The position numbers and the translations under genes were made by a program. A stretch of DNA of 64,000 bases from positions 41,848-105,847 of the forward strand of contig CAYXFU010000010.1 in the NCBI GenBank assembly GCA_964464375.1. Direction: 5' to 3'. The stretch's first letter is position 1. Each line of letters opens with the position of its first letter. The notes under the pieces are model-generated. The model worked only from the letters and a program-made list of their open reading frames with translations, did no database searches and had not been told where the DNA came from. This DNA is from CAIOZA01 sp964464375. Its GTDB lineage: Bacteria > Bacteroidota > Ignavibacteria > Kapaibacteriales > UBA2268. This document shows, piece after piece, positions 16,874 to 26,401 of this stretch.

Positions 16874-19552
16874 TTATTCGATAATCTTATTTAATCCAAT
16901 GTAAGTTATTGCTGGTAAAGTATTTAAAGATTCCAAAAGCTTATAACTTCTATTGGAATTATAATCAATTCTTTGTTTGAGTTTTGAAGAATTGTCCAGC
17001 AAATTCCCGAAAGTAATTGCTCCCATTGGGCATGCCTCCTGACATGCTGTTTGCACAGAACTAATAGAATCAACACCCTTTGATCTAGCTTCGTTTAATC
17101 TTTGTACACAAAAAGTACACTTTTCAGCAACACCTCTTGATCTGACTGTAACATCTTTATTTAAAATTAGTTGCAAGGGTGACTTGATTTCTTTAGTATG
17201 GTCTTTAAAATTAAAACTTCTTACTTCATAAGGGCAATTTACCATGCAATATCTTGCTCCGATACATCGGTTATATGTCATTTCATTCAAGCCTTCAGGA
17301 CTATGAGAAGTTGCACCAACTGGGCAAACACTTTCACAAGGTGCATTTTCACAGTGCTGACACATTAGTGGCTCAAATTTACCATTAATTGAATTGTTGC
17401 TTACATTTAAATACGTATTAATTCTAATCCAATGCATAGATCTGTTCTTGTCCATCTCTTCTATTCCAATTACCGGAATATTGTTCTCTATCTGGCATGC
17501 TATTACACATGCATTGCATCCCGTGCATCTAACGGTATCAATTAACATACCCCATTTGATACGTAAATTTTTGTATTTTGAACGAATTGAAAAATTAGTC
17601 TGAGAAAAATTATTAGTAGAATTATGTAAATACTTATAATAAAGTGTATTAGAGCCATATGTTATCAATAAATTTTTAAAGTTGAACGATTTATCATTTT
17701 TCCCAATTTTTTGAATAGTAATGTTAATTGGTTTCAAATCATTAAAATTATCTAAGATTTTATAGAGGTTAGCGCCTAAATCATTACATATATTTGCCTT
17801 TGCTTTTCTGCCATATCCTAAATTCGAAATAATTAAATTGTCAGATACTCCTGGAAAAATTAAAATAGGTAGTTCAATTTCTCCATGAACTGATGTAATT
17901 CTAACAATATCATTGGTTTCCAAATGATTCTTTTGAGCCGTACTCTCGCTTATAATAGCAGAATTACCCCATACTCTTTTGGTTATTGGATCTGGCAGTT
18001 CATGCAGGTATGGATTATTTGATTCTAACCCATAATGAAAATATGGAGATGGTATTGCGAGAAATTGTAATTCATTTGAACCAACATAATTATCTATAAA
18101 TTTATTACTTACACCATTTCCCAGTAAATGGGTATGTTTAGTTTTTGAATAAGGATAATAAAACCCATTTTGTAAAATCTTTATCCATTCATCTTCAGAG
18201 CATAATAAATTAGAACTTATGTAACTATAATAATTATCAATAGGTTCAATGCCGTCACCTGAAAGGCTAAATAGCTTAAAAAGTAAATCCTGAAAAGATA
18301 TAGAATTAGGGTGCAACTTATTTACAACTGGTTGCTGTATTGATATCAAATCATTTAAGGAATGTACTTCCCAATTCTCTAGATAATTAGTCAAAGGAAT
18401 ATTAATATCGGAATCAAAGGATGTTTCGTTAAACAGTGATGATAGACAAATTTTATTTTTTGAAGGAATAGAATTAAGATTATTTAGTCGATTTTCATTT
18501 AGAAAATAGTTAGGATTAACATCACAAAAAATTATCAAATCATATTGATTAAATTCAGGGAATTCAGTTTCTAATTTTGATTTTTCAGTATTTATATGTC
18601 TGCTTAGAGTCAAATTATTAAAGGAATTAACCATTGCTTGTGCATCTTCAGTAAGATAATTTCCAGGAATAAAAAAACTATTTGAGGTATTAACTATAGT
18701 ATCAGTGAGTATATCCCAGAATTTTGTTTTTTTTAGGTAATAATATTTTTTATAATTGTTTGACTGTATTGAATTTAATTCATTATAGAATAGTCTTATC
18801 ATTATCTCCAATTCATTTAGGGATAAGCTTTCCCGGTAATTTGCTTTTAATCCTGTCTGAGAAATATAAGGTTCAGCAACGAACAATTTGTTAATGAACT
18901 TTGGTTCGTTCTTATGCCAAAATGTTGAGTTTGCTAAGGAAGCTTCTCCATTTGAAAAGAAATCTGCTCCAAATGATATATAATTGGTTATGCTACTGTA
19001 ACTAGCTTCAGTTACTATGGAAAGCATTAATTCATCACAATATTGATTTCTATTCTCGGAAATGAAATGGAATTTCACATTATAATTTTTCTCTTCAATT
19101 TCCTTTGCTAACTTTTTAAAAACCTTAGAGTTTGTTTCATTTATTAATAAATGGATTGTTGCTTTCGAATCAATTTGTTCAATCCTTCCTTTTATCTCCT
19201 TTATTGCGGTTTGGAGATCAACTTTATTAGAAGAAACCTCTGGCGACCAGAATCTGTCGGGATCATATAATGAATAAAGAGAGGCTTGAATTAAGGCTGT
19301 AGAACCACCCTGACTCAAAGGATGTTCCGGATTACCATCTATCTTAACTGGTCTTCCGTCCTGTGTTTTAACAGTAATACCGTAATGAATATTTTGAAAT
19401 GGAAAAACTGTGTTATATTGAGAAACAACACCTACAGGAGCAGATTCAGATGGGTGAACCGGAGCCATTAACTTCTGATCGGGACGAGTACATCCACTCG
19501 CAATAGCTGCGATTGATGCCGATAGACTCATTATGAATTCTCGTCTTTCCAT
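16874..19552 (-). CDS. actB: Alternative complex III, molybdopterin-like iron-sulfur subunit ActB
   Basis: 892 aa. It starts with a Tat-type leader (ERREFIMSLSASIAA) with a Cys shortly after (SGC), which could also be lipidated. The long middle part resembles molybdopterin oxidoreductases but lacks an evident N-terminal iron-sulfur binding motif or a clear Mo ligand, as is typical for ActB. The C-terminal 220 residues carry ferredoxin clusters: CTGCNACVIAC, CQHCENAPCESVCPVG, CIGARYCMVNCPY and CTFC...CQEACPMG. It gives electron transfer from the ActA/ActC side. Two bp separate it from actA. Confidence 0.92.
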   Translation of the reverse strand: MERREFIMSLSASIAAIASGCTRPDQKLMAPVHPSESAPVGVVSQYNTVFPFQNIHYGITVKTQDGRPVKIDGNPEHPLSQGGSTALIQASLYSLYDPDRFWSPEVSSNKVDLQTAIKEIKGRIEQIDSKATIHLLINETNSKVFKKLAKEIEEKNYNVKFHFISENRNQYCDELMLSIVTEASYSSITNYISFGADFFSNGEASLANSTFWHKNEPKFINKLFVAEPYISQTGLKANYRESLSLNELEIMIRLFYNELNSIQSNNYKKYYYLKKTKFWDILTDTIVNTSNSFFIPGNYLTEDAQAMVNSFNNLTLSRHINTEKSKLETEFPEFNQYDLIIFCDVNPNYFLNENRLNNLNSIPSKNKICLSSLFNETSFDSDINIPLTNYLENWEVHSLNDLISIQQPVVNKLHPNSISFQDLLFKLFSLSGDGIEPIDNYYSYISSNLLCSEDEWIKILQNGFYYPYSKTKHTHLLGNGVSNKFIDNYVGSNELQFLAIPSPYFHYGLESNNPYLHELPDPITKRVWGNSAIISESTAQKNHLETNDIVRITSVHGEIELPILIFPGVSDNLIISNLGYGRKAKANICNDLGANLYKILDNFNDLKPINITIQKIGKNDKSFNFKNLLITYGSNTLYYKYLHNSTNNFSQTNFSIRSKYKNLRIKWGMLIDTVRCTGCNACVIACQIENNIPVIGIEEMDKNRSMHWIRINTYLNVSNNSINGKFEPLMCQHCENAPCESVCPVGATSHSPEGLNEMTYNRCIGARYCMVNCPYEVRSFNFKDHTKEIKSPLQLILNKDVTVRSRGVAEKCTFCVQRLNEARSKGVDSISSVQTACQEACPMGAITFGNLLDNSSKLKQRIDYNSNRSYKLLESLNTLPAITYIGLNKIIE

Positions 19553-19554
19553 AA

Positions 19555-20268
19555 TTAATAATGACAGGCTGAGCAGGTTTCTGGACCTCTACCCGGTAGT
19601 TTTGAAAATAACATTGAATTATTATTTTGGGGTTCTCCTGTATAATACATCCCATAATTGGGCATAACATATGCCTCAGAATTAGCAAGTTTAACCTTAC
19701 CATTTAATGCTATTGAATTAATATCAGGATAAACAAAAATACCTGATATCTCTCTTATTGGTATAATGTATTTTTGCGGATCTCTGTGACAGTTCAAACA
19801 CCATTGCATTGACATATTCGTAGTTTTATAAACCGTTTCCATCTTTTCAATTTCTCCGTGACAAGAGGCACAATCAATCGATGCGTTGATATGAGTATTA
19901 TGCCTGAAGTGAGAATGCTCGGGTAATCTGTATATTCTGTTCCATTTCAGCGGTGTCTTAGAATCATAACTTGTAATCAGATGTTTCATACGTTCAGTTT
20001 CTGTTTTTAATGCAGTATGACAAACCATACATGAATAAGTTGATGGTAAAGCAGAAAAGGCTGTTTTCTCAGCTTCAACATGACAAAGCAGACATTTTAA
20101 TTTATAATCACCACTGTGTACTTTATGTGAGAAATAAATAGGTTGTGATGGAGAATAACCATAACCGGCAAATAAATAATTTACAAAAAAATAGTAAGAG
20201 CTAATTAAGGCTGGTAACCATAGAATTTTTAATACTAATAGATAAATATTTCTTTTACTTTTCGCCAC
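19555..20268 (-). CDS. actA: Alternative complex III, pentahaem cytochrome c subunit ActA
   Basis: 237 aa. It has an N-terminal membrane anchor (about 10-32) and five CxxCH haem sites: CLLCH, CMVCH, CASCH, CLNCH and, at the extreme C-terminus, CSACH. This is the ActA pattern. First gene of the five-gene act operon, so a promoter should lie between it and the divergent RsbW-like gene (20269-20336). Confidence 0.93.
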   Translation of the reverse strand: MAKSKRNIYLLVLKILWLPALISSYYFFVNYLFAGYGYSPSQPIYFSHKVHSGDYKLKCLLCHVEAEKTAFSALPSTYSCMVCHTALKTETERMKHLITSYDSKTPLKWNRIYRLPEHSHFRHNTHINASIDCASCHGEIEKMETVYKTTNMSMQWCLNCHRDPQKYIIPIREISGIFVYPDINSIALNGKVKLANSEAYVMPNYGMYYTGEPQNNNSMLFSKLPGRGPETCSACHY

Positions 20269-20336
20269 TAATCTACTATTTCCATAATTTTTTACACTAA
20301 TTTACCAAATTTATTTCTAATGTAAAAGTGTTGATA

Positions 20337-20819
20337 ATGATTTGTAAATATGAGAATAATTATATAATTTTCAATAAAAAAAAATTACGATTGAAATCAT
20401 TGATAAATTCTTTAAATATTAAAATTACTAATTCTCTAAAAGAGCTGGTTCCAATGTATGATCAGATCAAGGAATTTTGTATTGTGAATCGCTTTCTGGA
20501 TTATATTAGATATGATGTCAACCTGATTATCGAAGAACTTGTCACCAATACTATTTCTTATGGCTACATTGATGAAAATGTTCATGAGATAGAGATTAAA
20601 TTGGTATTAAAAGATGATTCTCTTTATGTAGATATTATCAATGATGCAGATACTTTTAATCCACTTAATCATCCCGATCCCGATTTTTCTGTACCTTCGA
20701 ATCAGAGACAACCTGGTGGTCTGGGTATATACTTTGCAAAAATTTTAGCTGATGAAATCAGCTATAACAGGAAAGATGAACACAATTACATATCGTTCAA
20801 AAAATCTCTAAAAAAATAA
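20337..20819 (+). CDS. RsbW-like anti-sigma factor/serine kinase (HATPase_c_2)
   Basis: About 160 aa; GTG 20328, TTG 20331 and ATG 20337 are all possible starts. The GHKL fold is evident: the N-box LIIEELVTNTISYGY, the G1-like INDADTFNP and G2-like GGLGIYFAKIL. Such proteins phosphorylate an anti-anti-sigma factor or bind a sigma factor in partner-switching modules. No STAS partner or sigma factor is adjacent, so the target is unknown. Divergent from the act operon. Confidence 0.8.
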   Translation: MICKYENNYIIFNKKKLRLKSLINSLNIKITNSLKELVPMYDQIKEFCIVNRFLDYIRYDVNLIIEELVTNTISYGYIDENVHEIEIKLVLKDDSLYVDIINDADTFNPLNHPDPDFSVPSNQRQPGGLGIYFAKILADEISYNRKDEHNYISFKKSLKK

Positions 20820-20838
20820 CATTGTTCTATTCAACTGG

Positions 20839-21276
20839 TTATTTATGGTTATCAAAATGTCTTAATGGGATCATATAAGCAATCCATTTTGTAAAATCTA
20901 AATTTTTATGGTACTTGAAGCTTTTATTGATTGGTATGTACTTGTCTTTTTTTGCTAAAAGAATAAATAAATCTCCTTCTTTCAATTTGCTCAAGTCAAT
21001 GATTACATTTCCATTCTTGTCTGTATTGAAAATAATTTCAAGATAATCTGGGCCTCTTTCATCAGGATAGAATCTCTTATACCCTCGGATAATTCTGAAT
21101 TCTACACTGTCAATTTCCCTAATTGAATAGTTCACTTTTGTTGTATCGGTTAGCAATTCAGAATTAGCCCATGGTGGTGCATTATCCCAACTATAGACTT
21201 TTGCAGTTAAAGTTTGAGCATTCGTAAAGGAAAATGAAACGATTGCAAGAAATAGGAAAAATATTACTTTTATCAT
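20839..21276 (-). CDS. Exported protein of unknown function
   Basis: 145 aa from ATG 21276 (an upstream ATG at 21303 would precede the signal peptide). Signal peptide MIKVIFFLFLAIVSFSFTNA is cleaved before QT. The mature part is mostly beta with DERGPDYLEIIFNTDKNG and a C-terminal basic region. No family recognised. Convergent with the RsbW-like gene. Confidence 0.7.
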   Translation of the reverse strand: MIKVIFFLFLAIVSFSFTNAQTLTAKVYSWDNAPPWANSELLTDTTKVNYSIREIDSVEFRIIRGYKRFYPDERGPDYLEIIFNTDKNGNVIIDLSKLKEGDLFILLAKKDKYIPINKSFKYHKNLDFTKWIAYMIPLRHFDNHK

Positions 21277-21467
21277 TTTTATTGCTAATGAATCTGGATA
21301 CACATTAATTAACTGACTTAAAAATGTAAAAAATATTATAAATTACATTATAGAAAATTATCATCTTTTTTTCTTAAAAAATAAATAATGAAACTTGTCT
21401 AATGATTCGTCGTATTGAACAATAATTGAAGATAAGTATTATTTCATTAATTCATGGAGTATTTCAA

Positions 21468-22418
21468 ATGAAAAAATTAGTTATATTATTGTTAGTGTTA
21501 AGTTTTACAGTTTCTTTACAGATAAAAGCCCAGGATACTAAATCATCGGAAGTAAGTGATTCATCAAAATCAAAAATTGAAAATAATGATTTTGATGATT
21601 GGAATTATTACAAGAATACTTTCAATGAGAAACCAACTATACAATTAATCTATTCATGGAATCAGGGAGATTATAACAAAGATATTTTCACATCCGATTT
21701 TGCAAAAATTAATGCGGCTGAAATCCGCCTTGGTTGGACAAAACAGAAATCTCTGTTTTCAACAAACAATGTTACAAAATTCAAGTATCCATATTTCTTC
21801 TTCAATTTTATGGAGAAAACTCTGAATTCTAAAGAAATCAGTGTAAATGATTTAAGAAATTATGTTACAAAAAATGTCCAATTCGGTTTTGCAGAAATGA
21901 AGGGATATGGCTATCAATTTACTCCAAAATCAGGTCTGTACCTTTATCATGGTGGAGGTATTTCATGGAATTCTGTGAATTTTGAAAGTAAAATTAATCC
22001 TCTCGTAATGACACCAATACTAGACTCAGCTATTTTTGCGACTGAAAGAGTTTTAGATACATATAGAGGTATAATGAGATTTGGGCAGCATTTTGAATCC
22101 GGTTTGAAACTTCAGGTTTATGATCCTGTCTCCATAACTGCCTCATATAGCAAATCAATAATTTTTCCTCGTCATTTATTTCTTCAGTGGGCTGTCAGCA
22201 ATATGATCGAGGGAATAGGGCAGGGGATTATAGATGAATTCAGCAAAGCTGTGATCAATTCCTCACCAACTTTCGGTCCAATTGTGAATTTTGTTTTGAA
22301 AACAGGTGTTTCATACGGATTCTATGAACTTAGAAAAACCAAAATGAACTGGCCTTTCAATTCTGTTAGTCCATTGATGTATGAGAGCTGGAAGGTCGGT
22401 ATGTCTTTTGAATTCTAA
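21468..22418 (+). CDS. Exported protein of unknown function, probably outer-membrane beta-barrel
   Basis: 316 aa from ATG 21468, which begins a clear signal peptide (MKKLVILLLVLSFTVSLQIKA). After a Ser/Asp/Lys-rich linker come alternating hydrophobic strands with aromatic girdles (YSWNQGDYNK, GFAEMKGYGYQF), and the chain ends in a Phe (MSFEF), a usual sign of outer-membrane barrels. A terminator hairpin follows. Function unknown. Confidence 0.75.
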   Translation: MKKLVILLLVLSFTVSLQIKAQDTKSSEVSDSSKSKIENNDFDDWNYYKNTFNEKPTIQLIYSWNQGDYNKDIFTSDFAKINAAEIRLGWTKQKSLFSTNNVTKFKYPYFFFNFMEKTLNSKEISVNDLRNYVTKNVQFGFAEMKGYGYQFTPKSGLYLYHGGGISWNSVNFESKINPLVMTPILDSAIFATERVLDTYRGIMRFGQHFESGLKLQVYDPVSITASYSKSIIFPRHLFLQWAVSNMIEGIGQGIIDEFSKAVINSSPTFGPIVNFVLKTGVSYGFYELRKTKMNWPFNSVSPLMYESWKVGMSFEF

Positions 22419-22432
22419 ATCAAAATTTCTTG

Positions 22433-22466
22433 AAAGGGGCTCAGATCAAAATAAAGCCCCTTTTTT
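22433..22466 (+). terminator. Rho-independent terminator
   Basis: AAAGGGGCT (22433-22441) pairs with AGCCCCTTT after a 13-nt loop, followed by a T-run. It ends the outer-membrane protein transcript before lolD. Confidence 0.85.
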
Positions 22467-22522
22467 ATTGCCAAAAAAGTTTGTTATATTGTTGCTCTTA
22501 TTTTTTATTTTTGGCGGAAAAA

Positions 22523-23233
22523 GTGCAGAAACCAGATATTGCTGTAAAAGCTGTGGATTTATCAAAATCGTATTTTGCTAGGAAAGAAGTCCAGACACAA
22601 GTGCTGAAAAATTTGAATGTTGATATTCACAAAGGTAAGATTACAGCATTGATGGGACCTTCAGGTGTAGGTAAAAGCACTCTGCTTCATCTTCTTGGTT
22701 CGCTGGATACTCCCGATTCAGGAGAAATTAAAATGTTTGATGGAACTGATGAAATCAATTATTCATCAATCAAATCCGACGATCTTGCTAAAGTCCGCAA
22801 TCAGAAAATTGGCTTTATTTTCCAGTTTTCTCATTTGTTGCCTGAATTTACAGCAATTGAAAATGTAATGATGCCGGCTCTGATTGCAGGTCTAACAAAC
22901 ACAGAAGCTAAACAAAAAGCAAACGAATTGCTGAAACTTGTAGATGTGATTCACAGAAAAGACCATAAACCCATGGAACTATCCGGAGGCGAACAACAGA
23001 GAGTAGCTATCGCCAGAGCCATTATCAATAATCCAATTATTGTTTTTGCCGACGAACCAACCGGCAATCTTGATTCAAAGAATGCAGAATCAATTCTGAA
23101 CTTGATCAAGGAATTAAAAGAGAAATATGGTAATACATTCTTGATTGCTACTCACAGCAAGGATGTATCCGATATGGCTGATAGAATTTTATTGATGGGT
23201 GATGGTATAATAATAGAAGAAATTGTGCAGTAA
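22523..23233 (+). CDS. lolD: ABC transporter ATPase, LolD-like
   Basis: 236 aa from GTG 22523 (V-QKPDIAVKAVDL), which fits the family length; earlier starts would run through the upstream terminator. Motifs: Walker A GPSGVGKST, Q-loop FIFQFSHLLPEFTAIENVMM, signature LSGGEQQR, Walker B IIVFADEPTGNLDS, H-loop ATHS. FQFSHLLPEFTA is typical of LolD, the ATPase that releases lipoproteins from the inner membrane with LolC/E. The permease genes are not adjacent. The stop lies 1 bp from that of fmt on the other strand. Confidence 0.88.
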   Translation: MQKPDIAVKAVDLSKSYFARKEVQTQVLKNLNVDIHKGKITALMGPSGVGKSTLLHLLGSLDTPDSGEIKMFDGTDEINYSSIKSDDLAKVRNQKIGFIFQFSHLLPEFTAIENVMMPALIAGLTNTEAKQKANELLKLVDVIHRKDHKPMELSGGEQQRVAIARAIINNPIIVFADEPTGNLDSKNAESILNLIKELKEKYGNTFLIATHSKDVSDMADRILLMGDGIIIEEIVQ

Positions 23234-23234
23234 A

Positions 23235-24164
23235 TTACTCAAACATTCCGCTAGCAGCTCCTCTGTATCCATTTATGAATTCTTTGAATGTCATTGCTTT
23301 CTTACCTTCAGGTTGGAATTCCAATATCTGAATTGCACTGTTGCCACATCCTGCATAGAATCCACTTTTGTTTATTAGATAATGTGCAGATTCGACTTTT
23401 AAATCATTAGATAATCTGACACGATAAATCTTTAGCAATTGATTATTGAATCTCGTTCTGGCTCCTGGAACAGGCGAGAAACCATGGATCAATTGCATTA
23501 CTTCCTGGGCAGGAAGCGTCCAATTAATTATCCCATTTTCAGGGAAAATCTTTGGGGCAGGAGTCGCGGTACTATCGTCCTGTTTTAATGGAGAATAATC
23601 TCCGGATTTCAATAATTCAATAGTTTTCAATCCGATTTCGACAGCTCTGGGCATCATGAAATCATGTAGATCGCCTGCCGTAAATCCTTCAGGTATTTCA
23701 AATTCATCACGCAAAAGAACATTTCCAGTATCTACTTTATCATCAATCAAAAAAGTAGTCAAGCCTGTTGTCTTTTCTCCTTTGATAATCGCCCAATTGA
23801 TCGGTGCAGCCCCTCTGAATTTAGGAAGAATACTTGAGTGAATATTAAAAGTACCAATTTTTGCTGAAGTAAATACTTCTCTGGGTAAGATTCTGAATGC
23901 CACAACAACTATTATATCAGGATTCAAATCCTTGATAGTTTGAACGAAATCTTCATCCTTAAGTTTCTCCGGCTGTAATACCGGCAATCCCAGCTCTACA
24001 GCTTTTACCTTGACAGAAGATGGAATCTCATGTCTGCCTCTGCCTTGTGGCTTGTCTGGAACAGTAACTACTGCCAGAACATTGTAATTCGAATTTATGG
24101 ACTCAAGAATGGGCACAGAGAACTCTGGTGTCCCCATGAATACTATGTTAAGTGGATCTTTCAT
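23235..24164 (-). CDS. fmt: Methionyl-tRNA formyltransferase
   Basis: 309 aa from ATG 24164. It formylates initiator Met-tRNA using 10-formyl-tetrahydrofolate. Seen: N-terminal IVFMGTPEFSVPILE, catalytic-loop region FNIHSSILPKFRGAAPINWA with the essential Asn-His-Ser, and DDKVDTGNVLLRDEF. The C-terminal tRNA-binding domain starts near 205. It lies 10 bp downstream of dut on the same strand; longer in-frame starts would overlap dut. Confidence 0.95.
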   Translation of the reverse strand: MKDPLNIVFMGTPEFSVPILESINSNYNVLAVVTVPDKPQGRGRHEIPSSVKVKAVELGLPVLQPEKLKDEDFVQTIKDLNPDIIVVVAFRILPREVFTSAKIGTFNIHSSILPKFRGAAPINWAIIKGEKTTGLTTFLIDDKVDTGNVLLRDEFEIPEGFTAGDLHDFMMPRAVEIGLKTIELLKSGDYSPLKQDDSTATPAPKIFPENGIINWTLPAQEVMQLIHGFSPVPGARTRFNNQLLKIYRVRLSNDLKVESAHYLINKSGFYAGCGNSAIQILEFQPEGKKAMTFKEFINGYRGAASGMFE

Positions 24165-24174
24165 AATCTGATAT

Positions 24175-24636
24175 TTATTTTGAAATAGGGTTGTGATATC
24201 CTGTACTTCCAAACCCCCCCGATCCTCTTGAAGATTCGGGTAAAGTTCTGACTGATTCCCAGCTGATATATTCATATTTGGCTATAACCAGTTGAGCTAT
24301 CCTGCTCCCACGATTGATCTCGAAAGGTTCTTTACCAAAATTTGCAAGAATGATTTTAATTTCTCCGCGATAGTCGCTGTCAACAGTACCAGGAGCATTT
24401 AAGGCAAAGATTCCATTTTTAATAGCTAAGCCGCTTCTTGACCGCACCTGACATTCATATCCCTGCTCAAGTGCAATTGCTAGGTTTGTCGGTATAAGTG
24501 CTATTGCTCCAGGCTGTATGAATGTTGCTTCTTCAACTGCAGCATAGACATCCATTCCGGCTGAACCTTCAGAGGCATACTCCGGCAATGGTAAATCATT
24601 AAATTTTTCATCAATTCGGGAAATCTGAATTATCAT
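24175..24636 (-). CDS. dut: Deoxyuridine 5'-triphosphate nucleotidohydrolase
   Basis: 153 aa, the usual trimeric dUTPase length. It hydrolyses dUTP to dUMP. Conserved motifs in order: GSAGMDVYA (I), VRSRSGLA (II), APGTVDSDYRGEI (III), RIAQLVI (IV) and the C-terminal glycine-rich arm RGSGGFGSTG (V). First of a dut-fmt pair. Confidence 0.96.
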   Translation of the reverse strand: MIIQISRIDEKFNDLPLPEYASEGSAGMDVYAAVEEATFIQPGAIALIPTNLAIALEQGYECQVRSRSGLAIKNGIFALNAPGTVDSDYRGEIKIILANFGKEPFEINRGSRIAQLVIAKYEYISWESVRTLPESSRGSGGFGSTGYHNPISK

Positions 24637-24812
24637 ATATATATTTCATTTTTGAATTTAAACAAAGCTCTGTAGCGTAAACGTAATTTAGCTTCTAATT
24701 ATTATTCAAACATTCAAATTCAATAAATTCATATCAAAAGAACTGATATTTTTATCTGATAAAAACTTTTAGTATTTTTACTATTCTTTTTTTAATCCCT
24801 TTGAGGTTAATT

Positions 24813-25811
24813 ATGAAATTTCTGAAAATACTACTTATTGCATTAGCATCGCTGATCTTTATTTTCATTGTAATGAACTTCTTTTTTCCGGCTAAGTACC
24901 ATTACTCAAAATCCATAGAAATCACGACTGAGGCAGAGGAAGCTTTCAATCTTGTTAACACAATGAAGAATTGGGAAAAGTGGTCTCCATGGCAGGAGAA
25001 AGATCCTAAAGCTGTAATTACGTATGAAGGATCTGAATCCGGTAAGGGCTCTGCTTTTAGATGGAAAAGTAATAACGATAAAGTCAGCTATGGCAAAATG
25101 ACTATCATTGATAGCAAACCACTTAAATCCGTAACTCTAAATCTTGAATTTGAGGACATGAAAGGTTCAACAATCCTGATTACTTTTGATGAGCAGAAAG
25201 GTAAAACTTTAGTAACATGGAATTTGAACAGTGATATGAATTTCTTCATGCGCTGGGCTGGCTTTATGATGGATAAAATGCTTGGTCCTGATTTTGAAAA
25301 AGGACTGAGTAACATTAAAAAGATTTGTGAATCAATTCCAAAATTAGACCTGAAGATCGGTGAAACTCTGGTACCTGCAATGAATCTTATTTGTATTACT
25401 GATTCAACTAGCCATACTGATTACAATGAGATAAGCAATTCATTTGAAAAAGCATATTCCGAACTTGGTAAGTTCGTTGGAAAAAAGAAGCTGACTATGG
25501 TTGGACCTCCTTTGGCAATTAATATTGAATACAAATCTAAGTACATTTTTGATGCTTGTTTCCCTATTAAAGAGGATAAAGTCAAAAACGAGGGAAGGAT
25601 TAAATTTGTTATGAAACCCGAAACAAAAGCAGTTATGGGATTTTATAGGGGTAGTTACGAATCTTTGGAAAGAGTTTATGGGAAATTGCATGAGTATATC
25701 AAAAGGAATAATCTTACTATTGATGGATATACCTGGGAGAAATATCTGAATGATCCTATGAGTACACCAAAAGACAAGCTCGAAACATTGATCTATTTTC
25801 CAATTAAATAA
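24813..25811 (+). CDS. Membrane-anchored SRPBCC domain + GyrI-like effector-binding protein
   Basis: 332 aa from ATG 24813 (TTGAGG upstream is leader). One N-terminal membrane segment (4-24) is followed by a SRPBCC/polyketide-cyclase-type domain (about 30-175; ITTEAEEAFNLVNTMKNWEKW, WSPWQ) and a GyrI-like/AraC effector-binding domain (about 185-332; YESLERVYGKLHEYIKRN). Both domains bind small hydrophobic ligands in other proteins; ligand unknown here. Followed by the PAP2 gene after 11 bp. Confidence 0.8.
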   Translation: MKFLKILLIALASLIFIFIVMNFFFPAKYHYSKSIEITTEAEEAFNLVNTMKNWEKWSPWQEKDPKAVITYEGSESGKGSAFRWKSNNDKVSYGKMTIIDSKPLKSVTLNLEFEDMKGSTILITFDEQKGKTLVTWNLNSDMNFFMRWAGFMMDKMLGPDFEKGLSNIKKICESIPKLDLKIGETLVPAMNLICITDSTSHTDYNEISNSFEKAYSELGKFVGKKKLTMVGPPLAINIEYKSKYIFDACFPIKEDKVKNEGRIKFVMKPETKAVMGFYRGSYESLERVYGKLHEYIKRNNLTIDGYTWEKYLNDPMSTPKDKLETLIYFPIK

Positions 25812-25822
25812 TATTTAAATCA

Positions 25823-26401
25823 ATGCCAGTTTTTCTGCAAAATATTGATCTGTTCCTTTTCCAGTTGTTCAACATGACTCTGGCTAATCCTTTATTCGAC
25901 AAGCTAATGCCTTTCGTTACTCATCAGCAAAACTGGAATATGGTCTATATCATTCTGCTGGTTTGGCTGTTGTGGAAGGGTGGCAGGAATGGTAGAATTG
26001 CATTTGTTTTATTGATTATCACAATTATTTGCGCAGATCAACTCAGCAGTTCTTTTATAAAATCATGGGTAGCCAGACCCAGACCATGTCACAATCTTAC
26101 TACTTTAAGACTACTTGTTGATTGTGGATCAGGTTATTCTTTTCCATCATCTCATGCTGTTAATAATTTTGCCGCGGCTGTGATTCTATCATATTTTTAT
26201 AAGGAATATAAAGTAGTACTTTTTACTATTGCATCTGTTGTAGCGTTTTCAAGGGTTTATGTCGGTGTTCATTTTCCAATCGATATTGTTTCAGGTGCAT
26301 TCATTGGCTACATTGTGGCAAAATTAATTTTATTGGTATATAAAAGGTTAGCAGACAAATACAGCTCTATTGCTCTAATCCAAAAGATTGGATCAAAATG
26401 A
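25823..26401 (+). CDS. PAP2-family membrane phosphatase
   Basis: 192 aa with five or six membrane helices and the three phosphatase motifs: KSWVARPRP (KxxxxxxRP), PSSHAVNN (PSGH-like) and SRVYVGVHFPIDIV (SRxxxxxHxxxD). Likely substrates are lipid phosphates such as undecaprenyl pyrophosphate or phosphatidate. Start ATG 25823; the stop overlaps the next start (ATGA). Confidence 0.9.
   Translation: MPVFLQNIDLFLFQLFNMTLANPLFDKLMPFVTHQQNWNMVYIILLVWLLWKGGRNGRIAFVLLIITIICADQLSSSFIKSWVARPRPCHNLTTLRLLVDCGSGYSFPSSHAVNNFAAAVILSYFYKEYKVVLFTIASVVAFSRVYVGVHFPIDIVSGAFIGYIVAKLILLVYKRLADKYSSIALIQKIGSK

Noticed and set aside
16874..19552. Formate dehydrogenase-like or other catalytic molybdoenzyme
   Set aside because: The neighbours form a complete actABCDE order, and no evident Mo ligand or N-terminal iron-sulfur motif is seen; ActB is the better match.
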